Source: an uncultured Eubacteriales bacterium (GTDB lineage Bacteria > Bacillota > Clostridia > Oscillospirales > Butyricicoccaceae). Taken from it: a stretch of 30,028 nt of DNA. The stretch spans positions 1-30,028 of the forward strand of contig CAKUAK010000059.1 of the NCBI GenBank assembly GCA_934636325.1, given 5' to 3'. The notes under the pieces are model-generated. The model made no database searches. It saw nothing but the letters and a program-made list of their open reading frames with translations, and was not told the DNA's origin. Position numbers and translations under genes: made by a program. Below, piece by piece: positions 22,183 through 30,007 of the stretch; the stretch's first letter is position 1, and every line of letters starts with the position of its first letter.

Positions 22183-22461
22183 ATGTTAATTCAGCATCGA
22201 CAAAGAATTGAAGATCCCCACGGCCGAAGCCTTGATCTGGTCTATTGCCTCATATCGGATCAGGTGCTTCTGGAAAACCGTATGGTCGAGACCTACGGAA
22301 TCGGTATCTTCTGTGACGACGGAAAAGAGCTTTACTGGGAGATGGTGCCCGATATATCTCCATGTCCTGAGGAGGTGAAGGAACTGATATCCAAACTGTG
22401 CAAGGGGCATGTAACGCCTCTTACTTTAAGGGATATTATATTCGACCATATTGAAAAATAG
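22183..22461 (+). CDS. DUF6514 family protein
   Basis: A 92-residue protein with YGIGIFCDDGKELYW (39-53) and a C-terminal helix pattern ending in VTPLTLRDIIFDHIEK, features of the clostridial DUF6514 family of unknown function. No signal peptide or membrane segment is visible. A near-ideal AAGGAGG lies six bases before the ATG. The promoter and phased array lie upstream, and nrdR follows 49 bp after the stop with its own promoter. The unusual regulatory region suggests tightly controlled expression. Confidence 0.75.
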   Translation: MLIQHRQRIEDPHGRSLDLVYCLISDQVLLENRMVETYGIGIFCDDGKELYWEMVPDISPCPEEVKELISKLCKGHVTPLTLRDIIFDHIEK

Positions 22462-22479
22462 CGCTCGGAATGTTATAAT
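22451..22479 (+). promoter_or_regulatory. Extended -10 promoter of nrdR
   Basis: TTGAAA (22451-22456), 17-bp spacer, TATAAT (22474-22479) preceded by TGT, an extended -10. The -35 box lies inside the last codons of the DUF6514 gene. Start near 22486. Confidence 0.75.
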
Positions 22480-22510
22480 CTCCTAAGACAATATGGGTGG
22501 GGGAAATAAC

Positions 22511-22975
22511 ATGAAATGTCCATTTTGCGGATATACCGAAAGTAAGGTCGTCGATTCCAGGCCGACGGACGAAGGCAGCAGCATCAGGCGCAGGCGAGAG
22601 TGTCTTTCCTGCGGCAGCCGTTTCACAACATATGAAACGGTAGAGAGCCTGCCGATCATCGTCATCAAAAAGGACGGTTCGAGAGAGACCTTTGACCGCA
22701 GCAAGGTTTTAAGCGGCATGCTCAAGGCCTGTGAGAAAAGGCAGGTCCCGCTCAACCGGCTGGAAAAGGCCGTCACGGATATCGAACAGACCTTGTCCAA
22801 TTCCCTTACAAGAGAGGTCAAGAGCGACGATATCGGTCAGCTGACAATGGATCAGCTCAAAGGCATAGATGAAGTCGCCTATGTAAGGTTCGCGTCGGTA
22901 TACCGGCAGTTCAAGGACATCAACACCTTCATGGAGGAGCTCAACAAGCTTCTCAAAAACTACGCTCGGTCTTAA
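22511..22975 (+). CDS. nrdR: Transcriptional repressor NrdR
   Basis: A 154-residue repressor of ribonucleotide reductase genes. The N-terminal zinc ribbon has Cys3, Cys6, Cys31 and Cys34 (CPFC, CLSC), with the RRRREC basic patch that contacts DNA. An ATP-cone domain (about 48-138) senses ATP versus dATP. The ATG at 22511 gives the invariant MKCPFC start and follows GGGTGGGGG. A longer in-frame start at 22493 would add six residues. No ribonucleotide reductase gene lies in the window. The gene is monocistronic, with its own promoter and a strong terminator. Confidence 0.97.
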   Translation: MKCPFCGYTESKVVDSRPTDEGSSIRRRRECLSCGSRFTTYETVESLPIIVIKKDGSRETFDRSKVLSGMLKACEKRQVPLNRLEKAVTDIEQTLSNSLTREVKSDDIGQLTMDQLKGIDEVAYVRFASVYRQFKDINTFMEELNKLLKNYARS

Positions 22976-23006
22976 GCACAGCAGTACTGGGGAAAAAAGA
23001 GAGCGA

Positions 23007-23045
23007 CAAAAGCGCATTGCGTCAGGCAATGCGCTTTTGTTTTTA
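23007..23045. terminator. Terminator of nrdR
   Basis: CAAAAGCGCATTGC pairs with GCAATGCGCTTTTG across a five-base loop, followed by TTTTT. Its A-rich left flank lets it work on the minus strand as well, for the convergent DUF4363 gene. Confidence 0.9.
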
Positions 23046-23417
23046 AAAAATACTTCTTATGGATGGCCTGTCGAAGTTTTTTGCCATATTTATGCCTTCG
23101 ATGGCTTCATGTAGGGCGTCAAAGCATCCCTCGGTATCGCCGGCATACAGCAGGGCCTTTGAGCGGACAAGGGCGACGGTGACCGAGTCTATCTCTTCAT
23201 GGGTGATAAAGCTGGTGAAGAATGGCCCGTTGTCCTTCCATATGTCTATGGCCAGGCCGATGTATTCGGCCATTCGTTGGTCGGGATAGGCGTCGGCCGC
23301 GGCCTGCACATATTCAAGCACTGTGTCACAGCGATCTCTGACCTGATGCTGGACATAAATGCCGGTCAGGGGGATCGCAAACAGAAGAATATAGGCTGTA
23401 AGCACCTTTGCCTTCAT
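23043..23417 (-). CDS. DUF4363 family membrane-anchored protein
   Basis: A 124-residue protein with one N-terminal membrane helix (about 5-22) and a helical extracytoplasmic part. Size, charged-helix pattern and its position after a DUF421 gene identify it as a DUF4363-type partner. In spore-forming Clostridia and Bacillus this pair is common, and a role at the spore or cell surface is suspected but not shown. Its ATG overlaps the upstream stop by four bases (ATGA). Confidence 0.75.
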   Translation of the reverse strand: MKAKVLTAYILLFAIPLTGIYVQHQVRDRCDTVLEYVQAAADAYPDQRMAEYIGLAIDIWKDNGPFFTSFITHEEIDSVTVALVRSKALLYAGDTEGCFDALHEAIEGINMAKNFDRPSIRSIF

Positions 23418-24094
23418 GACCGCTCCTCCTTTTTGGCAAATACCGTATTGCCGTATTGGTCGGCTGAGAAAAAGAATACCTCACTTGGCCGGTTTGCCCC
23501 GGATGCCTTTATGACCTTCATCATCCAGTCCATATCCTTTGAGATGCTTTTGAGGTTATCGGAGATGACATGTCCGTCGGAAATGATGGTATAAAAGGGT
23601 CCCGATGGCGATGATTTCAGGCCCAACGCCTTAATAGTGGCGGGTTGGCTGTCGTCAGAGAGCAGTATGCTTATCTGGCCGTTGGTCTCGACCTGTGCCC
23701 GCTTGACGTCGCGGATATCGAATACGCTGTTGAGCCGGAGGTTGGCAAGGATGTCGTCTATGCTCAGCCTCAGCTTGTCGACGGCGCTCTGGATAAACTC
23801 CCCATCTTTTATGATAAGCACGGGGTTGCCCGTCAGCATCCGGCGGAAGGCGATGTGCTTCTGCGAGACAGAGGAGATGACCACCTCGGCGGCCATAAGC
23901 GTCAGTATCGGCACTATGCCGTGACTGAGCGGTATGTCGATATCCTGGACCGGGACAGAAGCCACAGCCGAAACAAGGATGGTTATGACAAGCTCGCTGG
24001 GCTGAAGCTCTCCGACCTGCCTTTTGCCCATAAGGCGTATGGCGAGTATGATGACAAGGTATAGTATGAGAGTGCGGATGAATGGAACAAGCAT
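23414..24094 (-). CDS. DUF421 (YetF-like) membrane protein
   Basis: A 226-residue protein with about three N-terminal membrane helices (to about residue 80), including the family pattern RLMGKRQVGELQPSE (20-34). The cytoplasmic DUF421 domain follows (LIIKDGEF, LANLRLNSVFDI). Family members include Bacillus YetF/YrbG and SpoVAEa-linked proteins. The biochemical role is not established. The ATG at 24094 follows GGAGGG. The frame is open 19 codons further, but an inverted repeat lies there. It is co-transcribed with the DUF4363 gene. Confidence 0.88.
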   Translation of the reverse strand: MLVPFIRTLILYLVIILAIRLMGKRQVGELQPSELVITILVSAVASVPVQDIDIPLSHGIVPILTLMAAEVVISSVSQKHIAFRRMLTGNPVLIIKDGEFIQSAVDKLRLSIDDILANLRLNSVFDIRDVKRAQVETNGQISILLSDDSQPATIKALGLKSSPSGPFYTIISDGHVISDNLKSISKDMDWMMKVIKASGANRPSEVFFFSADQYGNTVFAKKEERS

Positions 24095-24252
24095 GACATG
24101 CCCTCCGGTGAAATAACGTGATGTTATTTTGCCCTGTGGATGCGCCGACATTCATATTATTCGAAATACGATCAAAGAAGGTTTAAAAGTCCTGATTATT
24201 GGACAGCAAATATCATATCATGGTATCAGAACAGAAAGGGCAGGTGACCGAT

Positions 24253-24381
24253 ATGCATGATTACAGATTTGTCAACCGTATGGGACATATAGAGGTCTAT
24301 GACAGCTGGGGGCAGTTCGTGCTCAGCGCCGATAACGAATCAGAGGCCATGTGCGAGCTTGACGATATGCTCGAGGATTAA
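24253..24381 (+). CDS. Small hypothetical protein (42 aa)
   Basis: A short acidic protein with a beta-hairpin-like pattern (YRFVNRMGHIEVYDSWGQF) followed by a helix ending EAMCELDDMLED. It resembles short clostridial proteins of about 40 residues built as 'strand-turn-strand-helix', but I cannot name a family. The ATG at 24253 is preferred over an upstream ATG because AGGTG lies six bases before it. The next gene begins 56 bp later on the same strand. Confidence 0.6.
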   Translation: MHDYRFVNRMGHIEVYDSWGQFVLSADNESEAMCELDDMLED

Positions 24382-24437
24382 ACAGGAATATAGCCCCGCT
24401 TTTCATCATAGTATTTATCAAAAGGGGGCATTTGATC

Positions 24438-25046
24438 GTGAAGACATTAAATAAAGCCAAGATATATAATGCAGTCACCGTGACCTGTATTATACTGTGC
24501 ATGCTGCTCATCGGCCGCGTCGCGGCAGATGAGCTCTTCGGACAGCGCCCGGAAGAGCATGAGCCGCCGGAGGTAAGATCCGATGCCGCCGGAGAAAGGG
24601 GCGACGGATGGGTTCTGCGCCTCGAGGAAGAGGATATCGAGGGGCGGCTGATCCAGTATCTGCCGGCCGATATCGGGGCCGGGGAACCTGAGGTCGAGAT
24701 AGGGGCGGACGGAAGGGTCTCGATATCGGTCGTCGTTTCGAAAAGTCGGTTTACGAAGCTGCTGGGCAGCATCGAGCTTCCGCGGGCCGTAAGGCTCGCG
24801 CTGGGGCTCATGCCGGGCGAGGCAAGGGTCTCGGTATCGGTCCTATGCAGCTGTGACGGTGAGAGCCGCCTGCTTGCCGTCACGCCGATATCCTTTGGCG
24901 TCGGCGACGCCGTGTTTGAGGCGTCGGATATCCCGCAAGAGCTGACCGATATGACCGGCAGCGCGCTCAATAAGCTGCTGCTGGCCGCGGGCGCAGAGTT
25001 CACGGGCATAGCTTTCGAGGACGGGGCAATTATTTTGACAGCTTGA
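24438..25046 (+). CDS. Membrane-anchored hypothetical protein
   Basis: A 202-residue protein with a single N-terminal membrane helix (about 12-30) and an extracytoplasmic domain rich in Glu, Gly and Val strands. There are no Cys clusters or catalytic motifs. I do not recognise it. The GTG at 24438 follows GGGGG by nine bases. A TTG two codons earlier is closer than normal to that site. An intrinsic terminator follows, so it may form a small unit with the 42-residue gene. The fold suggests a lipid-binding or scaffold-like exported domain, but that is a guess. Confidence 0.65.
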   Translation: MKTLNKAKIYNAVTVTCIILCMLLIGRVAADELFGQRPEEHEPPEVRSDAAGERGDGWVLRLEEEDIEGRLIQYLPADIGAGEPEVEIGADGRVSISVVVSKSRFTKLLGSIELPRAVRLALGLMPGEARVSVSVLCSCDGESRLLAVTPISFGVGDAVFEASDIPQELTDMTGSALNKLLLAAGAEFTGIAFEDGAIILTA

Positions 25047-25063
25047 TAAATATGGAGCATCAG

Positions 25064-25088
25064 ACCGGCGTACAGCACGCCGGTTTTT
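25064..25088 (+). terminator. Intrinsic terminator
   Basis: ACCGGCGT pairs with ACGCCGGT across a five-base loop, followed by five T counting the last stem base. Confidence 0.88.
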
Positions 25089-25161
25089 GCATTTTTATTC
25101 CAAAAGTATTGGAGTGATAAAATAAAATACGCAAAATAACCTAAAAAAATCAGCTAAACTA

Positions 25162-25190
25162 TTTCCATATGGTGCAAAGTGTGTTAAAAT
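25162..25190 (+). promoter_or_regulatory. Extended -10 promoter of the DUF1508 gene
   Basis: TTTCCA (25162-25167), 17-bp spacer, TAAAAT (25185-25190) preceded by TGT. Start near 25197. Confidence 0.5.
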
Positions 25191-25227
25191 ATCCTCTATA
25201 ACAAAGCTTTTACTGAGGTGAATATCA

Positions 25228-25608
25228 ATGGTTGGCAAGTTTTCAATAGAAAGGGCAAAGGGAGGGGAATACTTTTTCGAGGTCTTTTGCGGCGATGAAT
25301 GTCGTCTGGCGTCAAGCGACTGCTTTGAGACCCTGGCGGCGTGCAGAAGCGGCATAAATGCTGTGTGCGTTAATCTCGACGCGCCGATAGCCGACGAAGA
25401 CGGAGAGGGGTTCTGTGTCGGAAAGAGCGTGTACGAGATCTCGCATGACGGCGACGGTTATTCCTTCCTGCTCAAGGGCGCCTTCGGCGAGGTCCTGGCG
25501 ACCGGCTCTGACTTTGAGACCCGCGACGATTGTTTGAATGCCGTCCGCCGCATGAGGCAGCTCAAGGATGCCCGGCTCGACTGCGCGGAGAACGGCCCGA
25601 GCTTCTAA
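25228..25608 (+). CDS. Tandem DUF1508 (YegP-like) protein
   Basis: A 126-residue protein with two copies of the YegP-type unit. One runs about 1-48 (KFSIERAKGGEYFFEVF) and the other about 66-115 (VYEISHDGDGYSFLLKG, FGEVLATGSDF). The family forms a tight beta-alpha fold, and its function is unknown. The repeat arrangement is common for the family. AGGTG precedes the ATG. The following MFS gene starts 39 bp later and may be read from the same promoter. Confidence 0.82.
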   Translation: MVGKFSIERAKGGEYFFEVFCGDECRLASSDCFETLAACRSGINAVCVNLDAPIADEDGEGFCVGKSVYEISHDGDGYSFLLKGAFGEVLATGSDFETRDDCLNAVRRMRQLKDARLDCAENGPSF

Positions 25609-25647
25609 GGTAAAAAGCTGAATAATCCGATTTGGAGTGTGATCTAT

Positions 25648-26910
25648 TTGCAAACATCCAGCTCGCAGGGGACACAGACACGGCCGCGTCTGTGGACCTT
25701 TATTTTCATTCGCGTAGGCATGATCACGGCAATAACAGGTATCTGCACTCAAATGTTCATGTCGGCATTTCCCCAGTATCTCCAGCAGCGCGGTTTTACC
25801 GCGACCCAGATGGGTCTTGTCGCCTCCGGCTATACCATCTGTGCAATGGTGATGAGGATCTTCGCCGGAAATCTCATCGACACCAAAGGACGCCGGGTCA
25901 TGTGCCTTATCGGCCTTGCAATGTTCGGCTTCCCGATATTCGGCTTTCATATGGGCCCGGCCATCGCCTTTATCGTTGTCCTCAGGTTTTTCCAGGGCTT
26001 CGGATCGTCGCTTGCGACGATAGCCACAGGCACGATGGCGCCCGACGTACTGCCGAAAGAGCGTATGGCCGAGGGCATCGGCTATTACGGATTATTTAAC
26101 TCGATGGCCACGGCTATCGGCCCTGCCGTCGGCATCAGCTTTCTGTTAAAGGGCCAGGCCGACCGGTTCTTCATCGTCGGCATGCTTTTGATCGTCGCCG
26201 CGATGGGCGTCGCCTTTACGGTCAATTATGAAAAAAAGGCCAAAAAGACTTCTGCTGACGGCAAGCCGGAGCTTGTGCTGTCGCCCGAGGAGGAGGCCTT
26301 CGAGCGCCTGGCCGAGGCCGAAGCCGCCGAGGATGAAAAAAAGCTTTTTATCTGGAAGTTTTTCGATAAAAAAGCCATCCCGGCCGCCATCATATCGACG
26401 CTTATAACATTTTCGACAACGTCGATAACCAACTATGTGTCGCCCTTCGGCATCTCCATCGGGCTGTCGGCGATAGGCAGCTTCTTTACGATCCAGGCCG
26501 CCTTCATGGTCGTATCGAGGCTTGTCTCGGGCAAGCTGGCCGCAAGGATAGGTGTCTTTAAGACCATCGTTATCGGCCTTCTGCTCGACGTAGTGGCGAT
26601 GATGCTGCTATCGACCATGACAAACAACGCCATGATGTTTGCCGCGGCGGCGGTAAGGGGACTCGGCGGCGGACTTTATTTCCCGCTGCTCAATGTTCTT
26701 GCCGTGCAGAAGGCGGCAAAGAGCCGCAGGGGAAAGGCCACCTCTACATATTATGCCGCCTATGACGTCGGCTCTGGCATCGGGGCCCCGATATGGGGTC
26801 TTGTGGCCGACCATCTCGGCGGATATCGTTCGGTTTATTTCGGCGCGGGATGTCTTTATGTGATATCCATTGCGGCGGTGTATATTCTCGTCGGCAGAAA
26901 GGAAAAATAA
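25648..26910 (+). CDS. MFS transporter (first of two tandem paralogues)
   Basis: A 420-residue major facilitator with about 12 membrane helices. The loop between helices 2 and 3 has the family A-motif variant GNLIDTKGRR. GTMAPDVLPKERMAEGIGYYG is a subfamily mark of Bacillus YfkF/YwoG-like exporters. The central cytoplasmic loop is long and strongly acidic (EEEAFERLAEAEAAEDEKK). The substrate is unknown. The TTG start at 25648 is preferred because GGAG lies ten bases upstream. A GTG at 25639 would be only one base from it. It is followed 28 bp later by a paralogue. Confidence 0.9.
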   Translation: MQTSSSQGTQTRPRLWTFIFIRVGMITAITGICTQMFMSAFPQYLQQRGFTATQMGLVASGYTICAMVMRIFAGNLIDTKGRRVMCLIGLAMFGFPIFGFHMGPAIAFIVVLRFFQGFGSSLATIATGTMAPDVLPKERMAEGIGYYGLFNSMATAIGPAVGISFLLKGQADRFFIVGMLLIVAAMGVAFTVNYEKKAKKTSADGKPELVLSPEEEAFERLAEAEAAEDEKKLFIWKFFDKKAIPAAIISTLITFSTTSITNYVSPFGISIGLSAIGSFFTIQAAFMVVSRLVSGKLAARIGVFKTIVIGLLLDVVAMMLLSTMTNNAMMFAAAAVRGLGGGLYFPLLNVLAVQKAAKSRRGKATSTYYAAYDVGSGIGAPIWGLVADHLGGYRSVYFGAGCLYVISIAAVYILVGRKEK

Positions 26911-26938
26911 GAAAAACTGCTGATGGAGAATTGATATT

Positions 26939-28108
26939 ATGAATAAAGCCCGGTTATGGACCTCTGTTTTTATCAGGATAGGCATTGCTGCATTTCTTAC
27001 TGGTATATGTCAACAGATGTTCATGCCGGGCTTTCCGCAATTTTTGCAGCTCGAGGGCTTTACTCCGTCGACCATCGGTGCGATCTCGGCGGCCTATACC
27101 GCCGCATCGCTTTTTTCCCGCGCTTTTTCGGGCAGTCTGACCGACAGCTTCGGCAGGAGAAGGATGCTGCTTGCCGGCATAATACTCCTGAGCGCGCCGA
27201 TACTCGGCTTTATGTATGTTCCTGGCCGGGAGGCCACGGTGTTTTTCCGTGTCGTGCAGGGCGTTGGAGCATCGACGGCCTCGATCGCCGTCGGGACAAT
27301 GGCACCCGATGTGCTGCCCAGAGAGCGCATGGCCGAAGGCATAGGCTATTTCGGTCTTTTCACTACATTGGCATCGGCCATAGGCCCGGCGCTCGGGATA
27401 GCGCTGCTGACAGCCGGAAGACCCGGCGGCTTCTTTGCCGTCGGACTTTTTTCCTCGCTATTATCCTTTCCCGTGGCATTGTCGCTGCGATACGAAAAGA
27501 AGATGCCGCCCCAGCCTGCCGGGGCTCAGGTCGAACATGAGACAGGGGTGCTGGCCCGCTTTGTTAGCCGCAGGGCGCTGCCTGCCGCCGCGATATTCGC
27601 CATGATAAGCATCTCTACCTCCTCGATAAGCAATTTTATCTCGCCCCATGCTTTGTCTCTTGGGATAACGACGGCAAGCCTGTTTTTCGTCATCCAGGCG
27701 GTGTTCATGATGATCGCGAGGATATTTTCGGGAAGGCTGCTTGAAAAACTCGGCATGTTCCGCGCTCTCCTGATCGGACTTGTCCTCGATTCGGCGTCGC
27801 TGCTCCTTCTGGCCGGCATGAACGGGCGATGGATGCTTTACCTGTCGGCGGCCCTGCGAGGCACCGGGGGCGGGATCAGTCTGCCGCTGCTCAATGTCAT
27901 GGCAGTGGAGCATGCCGAACGGGCAGAGCGCGGAAGGGCTACCTCGACCTATTACGCGGCCTATGACGTCGGTTCGGGGATAGGCGGCATCGTGTGGGGG
28001 TTCACGGCCCAGCACCTCGGCGGATATCCCGTTGTCTTTTTATCGGCCGCCGTTTTTTATATCCTTACCGCCATAGTCACCTTCCGTTTGACAAGAAAAG
28101 AAAACTAA
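26939..28108 (+). CDS. MFS transporter (second tandem paralogue)
   Basis: A 389-residue major facilitator clearly related to the preceding gene product. Both share TGIC-QMFM near the N-terminus, GTMAPDVLP-ERMAEGIGY and the identical ATSTYYAAYDVGSGIG near the C-terminus. This copy has a much shorter central loop. GGAG lies ten bases before the ATG. The pair may have arisen by local duplication and could act on different substrates or together. Drug or metabolite efflux is typical of the subfamily, but no substrate can be named. Confidence 0.9.
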   Translation: MNKARLWTSVFIRIGIAAFLTGICQQMFMPGFPQFLQLEGFTPSTIGAISAAYTAASLFSRAFSGSLTDSFGRRRMLLAGIILLSAPILGFMYVPGREATVFFRVVQGVGASTASIAVGTMAPDVLPRERMAEGIGYFGLFTTLASAIGPALGIALLTAGRPGGFFAVGLFSSLLSFPVALSLRYEKKMPPQPAGAQVEHETGVLARFVSRRALPAAAIFAMISISTSSISNFISPHALSLGITTASLFFVIQAVFMMIARIFSGRLLEKLGMFRALLIGLVLDSASLLLLAGMNGRWMLYLSAALRGTGGGISLPLLNVMAVEHAERAERGRATSTYYAAYDVGSGIGGIVWGFTAQHLGGYPVVFLSAAVFYILTAIVTFRLTRKEN

Positions 28109-28128
28109 ATCCACCAAATGAGTATATA

Positions 28129-28157
28129 TTGATTTTTGAACAGATATGATGTATTAT
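28129..28157 (+). promoter_or_regulatory. Promoter of the DUF2156-GNAT pair
   Basis: TTGATT (28129-28134), 17-bp spacer, TATTAT (28152-28157). Start near 28164, leader of about 37 bases. This excludes the in-frame TTG at 28162 as a start. Confidence 0.7.
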
Positions 28158-28200
28158 AGTTTTGTTCAAAAACAAAAATATCCTGGGGGAAAACCTGTTT

Positions 28201-29109
28201 ATGCTGGATTTTAAAGAGCTGGAGTTATCCGACAAAGAGAAGATAGAGCCCTTTCTTGCCATAGACGGAAGCATCATGGCCGACAGGACCTTTGCATCTC
28301 TTTATATATGGCGTGAGCATTATGATGTTCAGATCTGCCTGAAGAATGATTTTCTTTATCTTCTCTCGAAGGATCACAGATCGCTGCGAACCTATTATAT
28401 GCCGCTGGGCAAAGGTGATATCGCTCCGGCAATAGCCGAAATAGAGGCCGACAGCCGCGAATGCGGCAAGCCCTTTCATGTGATCCTGTTTACCAAAGAG
28501 CGCAAAGAAGAGCTTGAAAAAGCATGTCCCGGCAAATATGCTTTTGTCGATGACCGCGATAACTATGATTATGTCTATCGGGCCTCCGACCTGATGGAGC
28601 TCAAGGGCAAACATTTTCACGCAAAAAGGAACTTCATCAACCGCTTTCTGGCCGCTTATAACGGCAGATGGCGTTATGAGGATATCGACCCGGTGCGTCA
28701 TCGCAGCCTGATACACGAATACACCCTTAAATGGGGCAGGGAAAAAAGCGGCGACGGATATCAGGACGATTACCGTCACGAGCTGCTGGCCATCGACAGC
28801 GCGCTGACCAATTACGAAGCACTCAATATCCGCGGTGGGATACTCTGGATCGACGATCAGATCGTTGCGTACACGCTCGCGGCCGTTACCCACAATAAGG
28901 TCATCGACGTCATGTTCGAAAAGGCCGATGCCGAGATAGACGGCGCCTATCCGATGATAAACAACCAGTTTGCCATCCACAATTTCGGCGACATGGAGCT
29001 GGTCAACCGCGAAGAGGATATGGGTATACCGGGCCTGCGGACGGCAAAGCTGTCATATAACCCGATAATGATGACCGAAAAGTACGTCATGACGCCTGCG
29101 GAGGTGTAA
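28201..29109 (+). CDS. DUF2156 domain protein (LPG-synthase-like GNAT fold)
   Basis: A 302-residue protein whose family shares the double-GNAT fold of the C-terminal domain of phosphatidylglycerol lysyltransferase (MprF). Typical stretches are YLLSKDH, DNYDYVYRASDLMELKGKHF (123-142) and KRNFINRF (145-152). There is no membrane part, so it is a soluble member. Free-standing members are thought to transfer aminoacyl or acyl groups, but the reaction is unproven. The ATG at 28201 follows GGGGGA. It lies four bases upstream of a GNAT acetyltransferase gene, a pairing I recall from Clostridia, which suggests joint action. Confidence 0.87.
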   Translation: MLDFKELELSDKEKIEPFLAIDGSIMADRTFASLYIWREHYDVQICLKNDFLYLLSKDHRSLRTYYMPLGKGDIAPAIAEIEADSRECGKPFHVILFTKERKEELEKACPGKYAFVDDRDNYDYVYRASDLMELKGKHFHAKRNFINRFLAAYNGRWRYEDIDPVRHRSLIHEYTLKWGREKSGDGYQDDYRHELLAIDSALTNYEALNIRGGILWIDDQIVAYTLAAVTHNKVIDVMFEKADAEIDGAYPMINNQFAIHNFGDMELVNREEDMGIPGLRTAKLSYNPIMMTEKYVMTPAEV

Positions 29110-29113
29110 TGCC

Positions 29114-29947
29114 ATGGTAATGGAGTTCGCGCGTCCGGAGGACAGGGATGCCCTGATGGAGATATACGACCGCTGTTTTCCCGGCGAGCATGAATATGGC
29201 GAGTTTTATTTCGACCGATTTTGGAAGCCGGAAAGAACACTTGTGGCCCGCATTGACGGAAAAACGGCAGCCATGCTCCATTTGATCCGCCAGAAATTGG
29301 TGCTGGATGGGCATGAGATCGACGCCGAATATCTTTATGCCGTCGGCACGCTTCCCGAATATCGCGGAAGGGGCATTATGGGCGGCATGATAGAATATGC
29401 CAAAGAGCTTTCGCGGCAGTGGGGCGCCGAGGCATGCATCCTGCTGACGCAGAATGACGGATTGTTCGATTACTATAAACGCTTTGGCTTTGAACCGTTG
29501 TTTTTCCGCTCGAAGGTGCTCCCGGACGAGAATATGCCCATGTTCATGTGCAAGGTCAGGCTGCTCAACGGCGGCGACGCACAAGCCATGGCCGGGCTTT
29601 ACAGCCGATATACGGCGGAGATACCGACAGCCGAAAGGGGAGAGAAGCGGTTCGCCGAGATACTCGACGAATATTCGGGACATGCCTTCGGTCTCTTCGA
29701 CCAAGGCGGCGGAACCATGCTTTCGTATTGCCTTATGGATGACGAGAACAAATATGCAATGGAGGTCATCGGCGCGGGCTGCGGATATCTGCTCTATACC
29801 TGCTGTATGGATGCCGGTACAGGCTGGGGATGGGGACTGCCGTTGCCGGACGGAAGCATCCCTGTCGGCTCGGCCGTCACATTTACTCCGGAAGCCGGCC
29901 GGCTGCTGGCCGGGCGCAGGGCGTACCTCAATATTCTTTTTAACTGA
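29114..29947 (+). CDS. GNAT family N-acetyltransferase
   Basis: A 277-residue protein with an N-terminal GNAT domain. The acetyl-CoA-binding motif A is VGTLPEYRGRGIMGGMIEYA (76-95), with R/Q-x-x-G-x-G/A conserved as RGRGIMG. The strand-helix element FDYYKRFGFEP (about 119-129) is also typical. The C-terminal half is longer than in simple GNAT proteins and resembles Eis-like sterol-carrier-type extensions in size only. The substrate is unknown. GGAGGTG, at the end of the preceding gene, provides the ribosome binding site eight bases before the ATG. Confidence 0.88.
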   Translation: MVMEFARPEDRDALMEIYDRCFPGEHEYGEFYFDRFWKPERTLVARIDGKTAAMLHLIRQKLVLDGHEIDAEYLYAVGTLPEYRGRGIMGGMIEYAKELSRQWGAEACILLTQNDGLFDYYKRFGFEPLFFRSKVLPDENMPMFMCKVRLLNGGDAQAMAGLYSRYTAEIPTAERGEKRFAEILDEYSGHAFGLFDQGGGTMLSYCLMDDENKYAMEVIGAGCGYLLYTCCMDAGTGWGWGLPLPDGSIPVGSAVTFTPEAGRLLAGRRAYLNILFN

Positions 29948-29960
29948 AAATATAAAATAG

Positions 29961-29994
29961 GCCCCGGCCGATCCTGCGATCGGCCGGGGCTTTT
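29961..29994. terminator. Strong bidirectional terminator
   Basis: A perfect 12-bp stem, GCCCCGGCCGAT with ATCGGCCGGGGC, across a six-base loop, then TTTT on the plus strand and a T-rich tail on the minus strand. Confidence 0.93.
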
Positions 29995-30007
29995 GAAATA
30001 TCCGATG

